From: an uncultured Bacilli bacterium
GTDB taxonomy: Bacteria; Bacillota_I; Bacilli_A; RF39; UBA660
Reading direction: 5' to 3'
Length of the DNA stretch: 64,000 nucleotides
Assembly: GCA_934096805.1 (NCBI GenBank)
Contig: CAKOMW010000002.1
Location: 217,104-281,103, forward strand
This document shows, piece after piece, positions 1 through 8,201 of this stretch (position 1 is the first letter of the stretch; every line of letters starts with the position of its first letter). Position numbers and translations under genes: made by a program. The notes beneath the pieces were generated by a model. The model saw nothing but the letters and a program-made list of their open reading frames with translations, ran no database searches and was not told the DNA's origin.

Positions 1-260
1 ATTACTCTATCTCTTATATCTTTGTTTTCTATTGAAGTTGCTTTATTACTCTTTAGTTTTTCTTCGATCACCTCTTTTTTTTGAGGATATTTTTTCATAT
101 ATCTATTTAGATAATCATAAATAGTGGGTATACTAATAGGAAAGAAGTTCATGTTAAAAAATTCTGTTGTTTTTCTAACACTTGTATTTTGATTATAGAA
201 ATAATCTCCGACTAACTCTATTCTTTTTTCTCTTTCTACATCGTTTATATTAGCAGCCAT
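1..260 (-). CDS. spoIIID: SpoIIID-like sporulation regulator (C-terminus outside window)
   Basis: The reverse strand is open from the ATG at 260 to the window edge, giving about 86 residues that begin MAANINDVEREKRIELVGDY. The pattern of a charged N-terminus, a 'VRKTTEFF' helix and a second helix 'SIPTIYDYLNRYM' matches the helix-turn-helix of SpoIIID, the small mother-cell DNA-binding regulator of sporulation. The tail contains 'SNKATSIENKDIRDRV', comparable to the SpoIIID region after the HTH. An AGGAGTGATAAT ribosome site precedes the ATG, and its start lies on the stop codon of lepA, so the two genes are probably co-transcribed. The product name rests on motif recognition only. A generic small HTH protein is the alternative. 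The 3' end is not visible. Confidence 0.6.
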   Translation of the reverse strand, partial: MAANINDVEREKRIELVGDYFYNQNTSVRKTTEFFNMNFFPISIPTIYDYLNRYMKKYPQKKEVIEEKLKSNKATSIENKDIRDRV

Positions 261-271
261 ATTATCACTCC

Positions 272-2068
272 TTATTCGTTTTCTACTTTAAGAATACTTA
301 AAAATGCATCACTAGGTAACTCAACACTACCAATCATTTTCATTTTCTTTTTTCCTTCCTTTTGTTTTTCTAAAAGTTTTCTTTTACGAGAAACATCTCC
401 ACCATAGCATTTAGCAAGAACATCTTTTCTCATAGCTTTCACAGTTTCTCTTGCTATTACTTTTGACCCTATCGCTGCTTGAATTGGGACTTCAAACATT
501 TGACGTGGTATAATTTTCTTTAAATTTTCTGCGATTACTTTTCCTCGATTATACGCAAAGTCTTTATGGACTATTACACTTAAAGCGTCTACTACTTCAC
601 CATTAAGTAAAATATCCATTTTTACAAGATCACTTTTTTTGTTTCCAATTATTTCATAATCAAATGAGGCATATCCTTTGGTGGCACTTTTAAGTTTGTT
701 AAAAAAATCATATACTATTTCTGAAAGAGGTAATTCATAGTGAATATTAACTCTTGTTTTATCAATATATTCTAATCCAATATAATTACCACGTTTATTT
801 TGACAAAGTTCCATTACTGCTCCAATGTAATTACTTGGTACAAATATTGAGGAAGAAATATATGGCTCTCTTATTTCTTTTATACTACCACGTTCTGGTA
901 ATTTATTCGGAGAATCTACATAAATTATTTCATCATTGTTTAAAATTATTTCATATATAACTGAAGGTGATGTAGCAATTAAATCTATTTTGAATTCTCT
1001 TTCTATTCTTTCTTTTGTTATATCCATATGTAAAAGTCCTAAAAAACCACATCTAAAACCAAAACCTAAAGCTTTAGATACTTCTGGTTGATAGATAAGT
1101 GATGCATCGTTTAAGGTTAACTTTTCCAATGCCTCTTTTAAGTCTTCATATTTTTTAGAATCAATAGGATAAATTCCACAGTAAACAAAAGGTTTGATTT
1201 CTTTGTATCCAGGCAGAGGTTCTTTTGTTGCATTGTTTAATGATGTAATGGTGTCTCCTACTTTAACATCACTTATACTTTTGATGCTTGCTGTAAGGTA
1301 TCCTACTTCTCCCGCTGAAAGTTCTTTTTTTTCTACTTCTTTGGGAGTATTTATATGAAGAGACAATACTTCATAGGTAGCATTAGTCTTCATCATTTTT
1401 ATTTTATCTCCAACTTTAATTTTACCATTTACTACACGTAGTGAAATAACTACTCCACGATAAGCATCGTATAAAGAATCAAAAATAAGACAACTTAACT
1501 TATCATCTTCTTCTTTGGGACATGGTACTTTTTCTATTACTCTATCAAGTAATTCTTTTATACCAATTCCTTCTTTAGCACTGCAAAGGATTATTTCATC
1601 TTCATCGAAACCTAAAGTATCATGTAATTCTTTTATAACTCTGTCAACTTCAGCATTTGGTAAATCTATTTTATTTAAAATTGGTATTATTTCTAAGTTA
1701 TTATCAAGAGCTAAGTAAAGATTAGCTAATGTTTGAGCTTCAATTCCTTGAGTTGCATCTACTACTAGGATAGCACCTTCACAGGCTGCTAAAGAACGGG
1801 ATACTTCATAAGTGAAATCGACATGTCCAGGGGTATCTATCAAATTAAGTAAGTATTTTTCACCCTTGTATTCATAGTTTAAAGTTACAGCATTTAATTT
1901 TATTGTAATTCCACGTTCTCTTTCAAGTTCCATAGAGTCTAAAAGTTGGTCTTTTTTTTCTCTATCAGTAATAGCATGGCATTCTTCAAGTATTCTATCT
2001 GCAATTGTACTTTTTCCATGATCTATATGCGCAATTATTGAAAAATTTCTTATATGTTTTAAATCCAT
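272..2068 (-). CDS. lepA: Elongation factor 4 (LepA), ribosome back-translocase GTPase
   Basis: The 598-residue length is the family norm. The G1 motif AHIDHGKST lies at residues 13-21, the G3 motif DTPGH at 78-82 and the G4 motif NKID at 132-135. The C-terminal LepA-specific region, including '[20 protein letters not shown]' and the final lysine-rich '[20 protein letters not shown]' helix, is present. LepA binds the ribosome in the cytoplasm and uses GTP to remodel stalled or mistranslocated elongation complexes. Usually hemW follows lepA in Firmicutes; here a SpoIIID-like gene follows after 11 bases. Nothing indicates damage. Confidence 0.97.
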   Translation of the reverse strand: MDLKHIRNFSIIAHIDHGKSTIADRILEECHAITDREKKDQLLDSMELERERGITIKLNAVTLNYEYKGEKYLLNLIDTPGHVDFTYEVSRSLAACEGAILVVDATQGIEAQTLANLYLALDNNLEIIPILNKIDLPNAEVDRVIKELHDTLGFDEDEIILCSAKEGIGIKELLDRVIEKVPCPKEEDDKLSCLIFDSLYDAYRGVVISLRVVNGKIKVGDKIKMMKTNATYEVLSLHINTPKEVEKKELSAGEVGYLTASIKSISDVKVGDTITSLNNATKEPLPGYKEIKPFVYCGIYPIDSKKYEDLKEALEKLTLNDASLIYQPEVSKALGFGFRCGFLGLLHMDITKERIEREFKIDLIATSPSVIYEIILNNDEIIYVDSPNKLPERGSIKEIREPYISSSIFVPSNYIGAVMELCQNKRGNYIGLEYIDKTRVNIHYELPLSEIVYDFFNKLKSATKGYASFDYEIIGNKKSDLVKMDILLNGEVVDALSVIVHKDFAYNRGKVIAENLKKIIPRQMFEVPIQAAIGSKVIARETVKAMRKDVLAKCYGGDVSRKRKLLEKQKEGKKKMKMIGSVELPSDAFLSILKVENE

Positions 2069-2249
2069 AAAATTTCACCACAATTAGTTTACCATATTTT
2101 TAAAAAAAGAAAAAGACCTAAGTCATATAACTTAAATCTAATGTATTTGCCAACTCATTCAATAAAATAATTTCCAAATTTGAATATAACAATCTAACAA
2201 AGTAATTCTAGGTTTTTGAATTACATAGTTAATTTTCTGCTTAGAATTG

Positions 2250-2780
2250 TTATTGTTCTTTTATCATCAAAAGATATTCTTGTAAATTTCCAATAGTATC
2301 TTCTGTTTTGAATGACTTATTTATTTTGAATCCACATTTTTCATAACATTTAATTGCCGAAATATTTTCCTTTAACGGACACATAACAAGCAATTTTGCT
2401 TGATAATTATTAAATAAAAATTTAGCTAAAACATTAATTGCCTTTTTCCCTATGCCTCTATTATGCATTGCTAATTCTCCTATGAAGATATCTATTTCAT
2501 AACATTTATTATAGTTAATACCATAGAGTTTTTTGTTTTCATCATTTATTAACTGATATTGTATTATTCCAATAGGATTTTTCTTATATTCAATCATATA
2601 AACTGGTATTTTGGCATTTTTTAAAGTTCTAGGGAAATATTTATCTTTTATTTCATTATAATTCAATTTTCTTTGCTCAAAATGAGAATAGATTTCTTCC
2701 TCTTGATACCACTTTTCTAGTATTTTATAGTCTTCTTCATTATCATTTAATAATCTTAACCTTAAATTATCATCAATCAT
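2250..2780 (-). CDS. GNAT N-acetyltransferase, AAC(6')-like
   Basis: The 176-residue protein has the GNAT fold order. It begins with 'LRLRLLNDNEEDYKILEKWYQEEEI', typical of the Acetyltransf_8/AAC(6') branch. The acetyl-CoA loop 'NRGIGKKAINVL' lies near residues 116-127, and the C-terminal signature 'ENISAIKCYEKCGFKI' follows. The 'YEIDIFIGELAMHNRGIG' stretch is typical of the AAC(6')-Ib/AAC(6')-like group, which transfers acetyl to aminoglycoside or small-molecule amines. The substrate cannot be read from the sequence, and many such chromosomal genes do not confer resistance. It is a monocistronic unit with spacers on both sides. Confidence 0.75.
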   Translation of the reverse strand: MIDDNLRLRLLNDNEEDYKILEKWYQEEEIYSHFEQRKLNYNEIKDKYFPRTLKNAKIPVYMIEYKKNPIGIIQYQLINDENKKLYGINYNKCYEIDIFIGELAMHNRGIGKKAINVLAKFLFNNYQAKLLVMCPLKENISAIKCYEKCGFKINKSFKTEDTIGNLQEYLLMIKEQ

Positions 2781-2835
2781 TTTTACTCCTTAACTTATCT
2801 ACTTTAGATTTTCAAATATCATTTATCAAATACAA

Positions 2836-2868
2836 ATAAAGCACAATTTTTATTCATTAAAATCGTGC
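2836..2868 (-). terminator. Possible intrinsic terminator
   Basis: GCACAATTTT (2841-2850) pairs with AAAATCGTGC (2859-2868) apart from one mismatch. On the reverse strand the stem is followed by TTTATTTG. It lies downstream of yneF (stop at 2928). Confidence 0.45.
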
Positions 2869-2927
2869 GTTTACATTTAAAAATCAATATTTAGTTCTTT
2901 GCGCAAATTAATTTTTTAATTCAACGC

Positions 2928-3137
2928 TTACATATATTTTTGCATATTTTTCATCATTTGATTAACTTGTTTTTGAGTTGGAGTTCTTCCCATTCCACTC
3001 ATCATAGCCTTAATCATGTCTTCATTAATCGGAGGATTTTTTTTCATATACTTTTTCATAACAGTTCTTGCAATAAAGAAACCTGCAACTGCCCCGATTA
3101 AAAGACCAATAACGACCATTAATATATCATGCCACAT
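2928..3137 (-). CDS. yneF: YneF family membrane protein (UPF0154)
   Basis: I start this gene at the ATG at 3137, because GGAGGGATAAAT lies directly before it; an upstream in-frame start lacks a ribosome site. The 69 residues start MWHDILMVVIGLLIGAVAG, one N-terminal membrane helix. They continue through the basic 'RTVMKKYMKKNPPINEDMIKAMM' to 'GRTPTQKQVNQMMKNM', the conserved UPF0154 signature. Function in the family is unknown. In Bacillus subtilis yneF is next to yneE (sirA), and the same pair is seen here, which supports both calls. Confidence 0.9.
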   Translation of the reverse strand: MWHDILMVVIGLLIGAVAGFFIARTVMKKYMKKNPPINEDMIKAMMSGMGRTPTQKQVNQMMKNMQKYM

Positions 3138-3194
3138 ATTTATCCCTCCATATATAATTGTATATGAAATTATATGTTTTAACAAGCATTTTTA

Positions 3195-3626
3195 TTAATT
3201 TTTGATACCACTCCTTGTTTTTTTAATAAAAAAGTACTCTTGTTCTTTAAAATTACATACAAATAAATGACCATTAAAATGTCTTAAATCTTTTAGAAAA
3301 GTACATTTGTCATAATTAGTTTCTATTTTTAAATTAGAACTTTTAACTTTTAAGATACTTATTTCGTTAAGAAACAAATTATTAATTATATGTTCATTTC
3401 CATTATTTGAATACATTATTTTATCTTTATATCTATTATATATAAATGAATTAACATACTTTTTATCATAAAAATTACTTATTTGATCAAATAAATTATA
3501 ACCATATTCTTTTTCAATTTCTTTCATATAATAAATTCGATTAAAAATATAAAATAATTCACTTGGTCTATCCTTATATAATTTTGCAAACTCCACTTTA
3601 ATATTAAAAACAAAATACTCTTTCAT
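3195..3626 (-). CDS. sirA: SirA-like sporulation inhibitor of DNA replication
   Basis: The 143-residue protein starts at the ATG at 3626 after GGTGATATTT. Its N-terminus MKEYFVFNIKVEFAKLYKDR aligns by eye with the SirA opening (aromatic-rich strand, 'I..EFA..Y..R'), and it has a late 'HFNGHLFVCNFKEQEYFFI' strand. SirA binds domain I of DnaA during sporulation to stop new rounds of replication. Similarity is modest, so the call leans on synteny: B. subtilis yneE/sirA lies directly beside yneF. A lineage-specific unknown protein is the alternative. Confidence 0.62.
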   Translation of the reverse strand: MKEYFVFNIKVEFAKLYKDRPSELFYIFNRIYYMKEIEKEYGYNLFDQISNFYDKKYVNSFIYNRYKDKIMYSNNGNEHIINNLFLNEISILKVKSSNLKIETNYDKCTFLKDLRHFNGHLFVCNFKEQEYFFIKKTRSGIKN

Positions 3627-3684
3627 AAATATCACCATTTAGATTATATAAAATTAAAATAGTAAAAAATGTAGAAAAAAGAGA

Positions 3685-3722
3685 TAAAAAAAAGAAATTA
3701 AATTTTTATTTCATTTAATTTC
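3685..3722 (-). terminator. Intrinsic terminator of the nrdD-nrdG-smr operon
   Basis: GAAATTAAAT (3694-3703) and ATTTAATTTC (3713-3722) form a perfect 10-bp stem. On the reverse strand it is followed by eight T. It overlaps the stop codon of the Smr gene. Confidence 0.8.
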
Positions 3723-3971
3723 TACAATTGTTGCACCATCATTAAAAAGGTCTATTTTATAGTCTATTACTAATTTATTTGTTTTTAAATGTTTATGTAT
3801 TTCATTTTTTAAAATACCATTTCCTTTACCATGGACTAGTATAATAAGTTTATTATTTAATTTATGGTTGTCTTCGATAAACTCATTTACTTTTATTATA
3901 GCAAAAGTTCTATCTAATCCATGTAAGTCAATAGTTGGTAGATTTTTATATAACATATAATTATCAATCAT
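3711..3971 (-). CDS. Smr domain protein (MutS2 C-terminal-like)
   Basis: The 86-residue protein is a stand-alone Smr domain. The 'TIDLHGLDRTFAI' strand near residue 13 and 'ILVHGKGNGILKNEI' near residue 44 are the LDxH and HGxG motifs of Smr domains, which act as nickases or RNA endonucleases. The ATG overlaps the end of nrdG by four bases, so translation is probably coupled. The target is unknown. No MutS part is present and no frameshift is evident, so this looks like a native small Smr protein. Confidence 0.8.
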   Translation of the reverse strand: MIDNYMLYKNLPTIDLHGLDRTFAIIKVNEFIEDNHKLNNKLIILVHGKGNGILKNEIHKHLKTNKLVIDYKIDLFNDGATIVEIK

Positions 3972-4513
3972 ACAAACATATAACTCTTTACTTTCTTTGT
4001 ATTTTCTGTTTTATCATATTTTCTTATTACAACTGTTCTTCCTTGTTTTAAGCTTTTTACGACATCAATTATTCTTTGATTAGTGGAACCTCTAAATTTA
4101 ATAGCTAAACTTTTTTGTTCAAGAATAAATTTACCGTCTATTAAGACATCTATATAATTAAGAAGTTCTTTTTGTTTCGGAAGAGTAAGTAGTTCTTCGT
4201 ATGTAAAACCAGTATAGGCCCATACTGAAAGTCCTAATTCTTTGGCGTATTTAGCAAGTTCCATTACGGCTTCTGGTTGAAAGAAAGGATCTCCTCCTGA
4301 AAAAGTAATTCCGTCTTGTAGTTTCAAATTGCTTATTTTTTCTTTTACTTCTTCGGTATCTACTAAAAAGCCTTTAGTAAAGTCATGTGTTTCTGGGTTA
4401 TGACAGCCTTTGCAGTTATGAGAACAGCCTTGTGTCCAAATAACTGCTCTTAGGCCATCGCCATCTACGATTGAATCGGTAAGAATGTTTTTGTCTGCTA
4501 ATTTTATTTGCAT
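3968..4513 (-). CDS. nrdG: Anaerobic ribonucleotide reductase activating enzyme
   Basis: The 181-residue radical-SAM enzyme has the 4Fe-4S motif CSHNCKGC at residues 30-37 (CxxxCxxC) and the SAM-binding 'TFSGGDPFFQP' near residue 71. It cleaves S-adenosylmethionine to put the glycyl radical on NrdD. It overlaps the end of nrdD by ten bases and the Smr gene by four. The operon order nrdD-nrdG is standard. No residue appears to be missing. Confidence 0.95.
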   Translation of the reverse strand: MQIKLADKNILTDSIVDGDGLRAVIWTQGCSHNCKGCHNPETHDFTKGFLVDTEEVKEKISNLKLQDGITFSGGDPFFQPEAVMELAKYAKELGLSVWAYTGFTYEELLTLPKQKELLNYIDVLIDGKFILEQKSLAIKFRGSTNQRIIDVVKSLKQGRTVVIRKYDKTENTKKVKSYMFV

Positions 4514-6849
4514 ACTTTGCCGTGCTTAACTCTGTCGTGTTCTTCGGCTCTTTTGCCGTTATTAAATCTATCAACTGTTCCTACTAAATAACCAGTAATT
4601 CTTCTAATTCTTTCAAACTTAACATCATCTTCACGTCTTAAGCAACCTGGACATATATCATTAATTACTCCAGTGAAACCGCATACAGGATCTCTATCTA
4701 CCGGATGATTAATTGCTCCATATCCAATACCTGCTTCTTTCATTTGTTTTACTATTTTTACAAATGCTTTTACGTTAGTTGTAGGATCTCCATCTAGTTC
4801 AATATAAGTGATGTGTCCTGCATTGGTAAGTTCATGGAAAGGTGCTTCAGCTTTAATTTTCTTATCAATAGTAATATCATAATAAACTGGAATATGAAAT
4901 GAATTAGTATAATAATCTCTATCAGTTACACCTGGTATTATTCCATAAATATTTTTATCTATTCTTGTAAATCTTCCTGATAAACCTTCTGCAGGAGTAG
5001 CAAGAAGTGTGAAATTTAATTTATATTCTTTAGAATACTCATCACATTTATCACGCATAAATTTAATTATTTCATAACCTTTATTCCAAGCCTTTTTACT
5101 TTCACCATGATGTTCCCCGGTTAAAGCTTTTAAACATTCAGCAAGCCCAATAAATCCAATACTTAAAGTACCATGTTTTAAAATTCTTTTAATCTTATCA
5201 GTGTTCTTTAAACCTTTTGAATCAATCCAAACACCTTGTCCTAATAAGAATGGGAAGTTATATACTCTAGCACTACATTGAAGTTCAAATCTTTCTAACA
5301 ATTGATCTTTTACTAAGTCCATTGTTTCTTCAAGTTCTTTATAAAAACCATCAAAATCAGGATTCTTGCCTTCACCATAAATACCATGTTTAATTCCAAG
5401 TCTTACTAAGTTAATTGAAGTAAATGATAAATTACCACGTCCTGGAGTTATTGCTTTAGTAGGATCAACAGTATTTGCCATTACCCTAGTACGACAACCC
5501 ATATAACCAACTTCTGTTTTATAATCCCCTTCTTTATAGAACTTCTTATTAAATGGAGCATCTATAAAAGAGAAATTAGGGAATAATCTTTTCGCAGAAA
5601 CTTTACATGCTAATTCAAACAAATCATAATTCTTATCATTTTTGTTATAGTTGATCCCCTCTTTTACTTTGAAAATTGAAACAGGAAAAATTGGTGTTTC
5701 TCCATGTCCTAAACCAGCATCAGTAGCAAGTAAAAAGTTTTTAATAACCATTCTTCCTTCAGAAGATGTATCAGTACCAAAATTAATTGATGAAAATGGT
5801 ACTTGTGCTCCTGCTCTTGAATGCATTGTATTTAAATTATGGATAAAACTTTCCATTGCTTGATATGTAGATCTATCAGTTTTCATTAAAGCCTTTTCTT
5901 TAGCAAAACGAATTAGTTTAAGAAGTCTTTCACTATCTTTAAAATATTTATCTAAAACCGATATATCAGAATCTATACTATTAAACTTATCAATTTCTTT
6001 ACTTATTTTATCAAAATTAATAAAATTTATAAAACCTTCAAGTTCAAGAAAATCATGTAATTCTTGTTTAAGCATTTTCTTATATGTTTTTAAAACCCCT
6101 GGAGCCATATAATAATCAAACGCCGGTATACTTTGTCCTCCATGTTGATCATTTTGATTAGATTGAATAGCTATAGCTGCTAAAGCTGTATAAGACGCTA
6201 TACTATTCGGAGTCCTAAGATAACCATGTCCTGTAGAAAAACCATTCTTAAATAATTCTTCTATATTTATTTGGCAACAAGTAGTAGTTTTCATTGGCAT
6301 AAAATCCATATCATGAATATGAATTAATCCATCATCATGGGCTTCAGAAAATTTATTTTTCATTAAATAACTCTTTGAGAACTCACGAGATAATGTACTA
6401 CCAAATTGTAACATAGTACCCATCGCAGTATCTCCATCTATATTAGCATTTTCACGCTTAGCATCAGTTGACGCTGCATCACTAAGTCCTAGTTCTTCAA
6501 TTGATTTTAAGAACTTATGTTGTTTTGATGCAAATAATTCACGTGAAGCTGTTCTTTTCTCTCTATAAGTCTTAAATGAATCAAAAACATCATTATATTT
6601 AAGTTCATCTAATTTAGTTAAGATTAAATCTTGAATATCTTCAATTTTAATCGTTTTTCTATCTGCAAAATCCTCATGAATAGCATCCAAAACACTCCCG
6701 TATACTTTTGTAACGTCATCAGGTGTATATTCATTTTCAAAGCTATTAAAAGCTTTTCCAATAGCAATGGCGATTTTTTCACCATTAAAACTAACTTTTT
6801 TACCATCTCTTTTTACAACAGATGGCATTTCTTTTACGACTGTGGTCAT
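4504..6849 (-). CDS. nrdD: Anaerobic ribonucleoside-triphosphate reductase
   Basis: The 781-residue class III reductase opens with an ATP-cone (about residues 10-100, 'VVKRDGKKVSFNGEKIAIAI'), which gives allosteric control. The glycyl-radical catalytic barrel follows. The C-terminal zinc site has cysteines in 'DPVCGFTG' and 'ICPGCLRRED'. The radical glycine lies in 'RITGYLVG' (about Gly753). It converts NTPs to dNTPs without oxygen, so the organism can live anaerobically. A GGGAGGAATTTTATT site precedes the start. I did not see a clear NrdR box in the upstream 120 bases. Confidence 0.96.
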   Translation of the reverse strand: MTTVVKEMPSVVKRDGKKVSFNGEKIAIAIGKAFNSFENEYTPDDVTKVYGSVLDAIHEDFADRKTIKIEDIQDLILTKLDELKYNDVFDSFKTYREKRTASRELFASKQHKFLKSIEELGLSDAASTDAKRENANIDGDTAMGTMLQFGSTLSREFSKSYLMKNKFSEAHDDGLIHIHDMDFMPMKTTTCCQINIEELFKNGFSTGHGYLRTPNSIASYTALAAIAIQSNQNDQHGGQSIPAFDYYMAPGVLKTYKKMLKQELHDFLELEGFINFINFDKISKEIDKFNSIDSDISVLDKYFKDSERLLKLIRFAKEKALMKTDRSTYQAMESFIHNLNTMHSRAGAQVPFSSINFGTDTSSEGRMVIKNFLLATDAGLGHGETPIFPVSIFKVKEGINYNKNDKNYDLFELACKVSAKRLFPNFSFIDAPFNKKFYKEGDYKTEVGYMGCRTRVMANTVDPTKAITPGRGNLSFTSINLVRLGIKHGIYGEGKNPDFDGFYKELEETMDLVKDQLLERFELQCSARVYNFPFLLGQGVWIDSKGLKNTDKIKRILKHGTLSIGFIGLAECLKALTGEHHGESKKAWNKGYEIIKFMRDKCDEYSKEYKLNFTLLATPAEGLSGRFTRIDKNIYGIIPGVTDRDYYTNSFHIPVYYDITIDKKIKAEAPFHELTNAGHITYIELDGDPTTNVKAFVKIVKQMKEAGIGYGAINHPVDRDPVCGFTGVINDICPGCLRREDDVKFERIRRITGYLVGTVDRFNNGKRAEEHDRVKHGKVCK

Positions 6850-6951
6850 AATAAAATTCCTCCCTTTATTATTTTCAAATAGTTTCTAAATTGATATTAC
6901 TACAAAAATAAAAAGAAAACAAGCGAACAAAAATATTTTTTTTAAAAAAAT

Positions 6952-6974
6952 AAAAAAGAGTCCTAAAACTCTTT
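6952..6974 (-). terminator. Intrinsic terminator after the DUF368 gene
   Basis: AAAGAGT and ACTCTTT form a stem with a six-base loop, followed on the reverse strand by TTTTTTATTTTTTT. The stem begins at the stop codon of the gene ending at 6973. Confidence 0.8.
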
Positions 6975-7761
6975 ACTCTTCCCTTATTTTTCTTGATAAA
7001 AGGAAGCCCCATAAAAATGTTAAGATAGATGTAAATATAGTAGTAAAGTTAACTGTAAATGACCCAATACTTAATAACATGAGAACTACTGATGATAAAA
7101 TAAGAGAAAGAAGAACATAATCTATCCATGGTTTTTTGTATAAAAATTTAAATAATATACAAATAAGAATTACTCCAAGAAAAGCACCAATCAAGTAAAC
7201 TAAAGTAAAATTATTATTTCCTAAAAACGAAGAAAAAGATGTAAGACCAAATAATTTACTAAGTAAAAATTCACTAAATCCTGGACAAAGTAAAACAAAA
7301 CCAGAAATAATTCCATAAAAAATAGTAAATAACATATTATTTGTATTTATACTAAAACTAATATTAGAAACAAAACTAAATATTAAGAAACAAGAAAAAA
7401 TTATAAAGAATAAAATACTTCCAACAAGTTTTTTGCCCTTTTTAATATCTTTAGCAAAAGTAGGAATACATCCCATAAGTAGTCCAACAAAGAAAAGAAT
7501 TATTTGACAATTATAATCGTTATACAAATACTTCATAATATTAGAACCTGCAATGAATCCTAAAACTACACCAATAATTAAAGGAACTAAAACAAAAGTA
7601 TTCTTCTTTATATCCTTAAGGAAATTACAAATAGCATCAATAACTAAATCAAAAAGGCCAATAGCTGTAATAAGAGCACCAAGACTAATAAAAGGAATAG
7701 CAAAACCTACTCCTATAATACCACCCTTAATAGTGGTTACAAAACCATACTTAAGCTTCAT
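6973..7761 (-). CDS. DUF368 (PopT-like) polyprenyl-phosphate transporter
   Basis: The 262-residue protein has about eight hydrophobic segments. The N-terminal 'KGGIIGVGFAIPFISLGALI' and the internal 'GIISGFVLLCPGFSEFLL' are the two related half-motifs of DUF368. Members of that family were identified as undecaprenyl-phosphate translocases that return the lipid carrier to the inner leaflet for wall synthesis. The canonical 'P-G-V-S-G-G' is altered to P-F-I-S-L-G in the first repeat and retained as P-G-F-S in the second. Its start overlaps the end of the upstream gene by 11 bases, so they are one operon. Confidence 0.72.
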   Translation of the reverse strand: MKLKYGFVTTIKGGIIGVGFAIPFISLGALITAIGLFDLVIDAICNFLKDIKKNTFVLVPLIIGVVLGFIAGSNIMKYLYNDYNCQIILFFVGLLMGCIPTFAKDIKKGKKLVGSILFFIIFSCFLIFSFVSNISFSINTNNMLFTIFYGIISGFVLLCPGFSEFLLSKLFGLTSFSSFLGNNNFTLVYLIGAFLGVILICILFKFLYKKPWIDYVLLSLILSSVVLMLLSIGSFTVNFTTIFTSILTFLWGFLLSRKIREE

Positions 7762-8098
7762 TAGAATCCCCTACATCAGACATAAACCAAAGCTTTAAAC
7801 TATACACAATATTCTTATCTTTATTTTCTTGCTTAACAACCTTATAAATCTTATTATCATAAACAGTAATAGTAGTATTAGCATCATAATTATATGTCTT
7901 AGTGGACACTACAAAAATAGGCTTTTTATCTTCCTTTAACTTAATAAAATTAACATAACCAATAGCAAAATAAGCAATAAGTAATATTACTATAATATCA
8001 AAAACTATTAAAACTATATTAACCTTCTTTTTCTTAGGCTTAAACTCATTCTGTTCTTTATTATTTTCTGTTTCAATTATTTCATTTACATCTTCCAT
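7751..8098 (-). CDS. Single-pass membrane protein of unknown function
   Basis: The 115 residues comprise an acidic N-terminus, a KPKKKK stop-transfer-like patch, one membrane helix (about residues 27-48, 'VNIVLIVFDIIVILLIAYFA') and an outside domain of about 65 residues with 'FVVSTKTYNYDANTTITVYD'. I do not recognise the family. It overlaps the DUF368 gene and is probably translated with it. An AAGGAGAAAGTATT ribosome site precedes the ATG. Confidence 0.6.
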   Translation of the reverse strand: MEDVNEIIETENNKEQNEFKPKKKKVNIVLIVFDIIVILLIAYFAIGYVNFIKLKEDKKPIFVVSTKTYNYDANTTITVYDNKIYKVVKQENKDKNIVYSLKLWFMSDVGDSNEA

Positions 8099-8201
8099 AA
8101 TACTTTCTCCTTAAATATTAACTAATTATATTTTAAAAACACTAATCTTATTTTCTACTGCTCGCCACAAGATTTTACCTTGCAAGCTCGCTCATGCTTA
8201 C
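8099..8201. other. Intergenic block with repeated GCGAGC motif
   Basis: Between surface gene E and the small membrane protein there is a short block, read on the reverse strand, with GCGAGC at both ends of a segment containing CTTGCAAG. It is locally richer in G+C than its surroundings. I see no coding sequence and no clear terminator with a T-run. Confidence 0.3.
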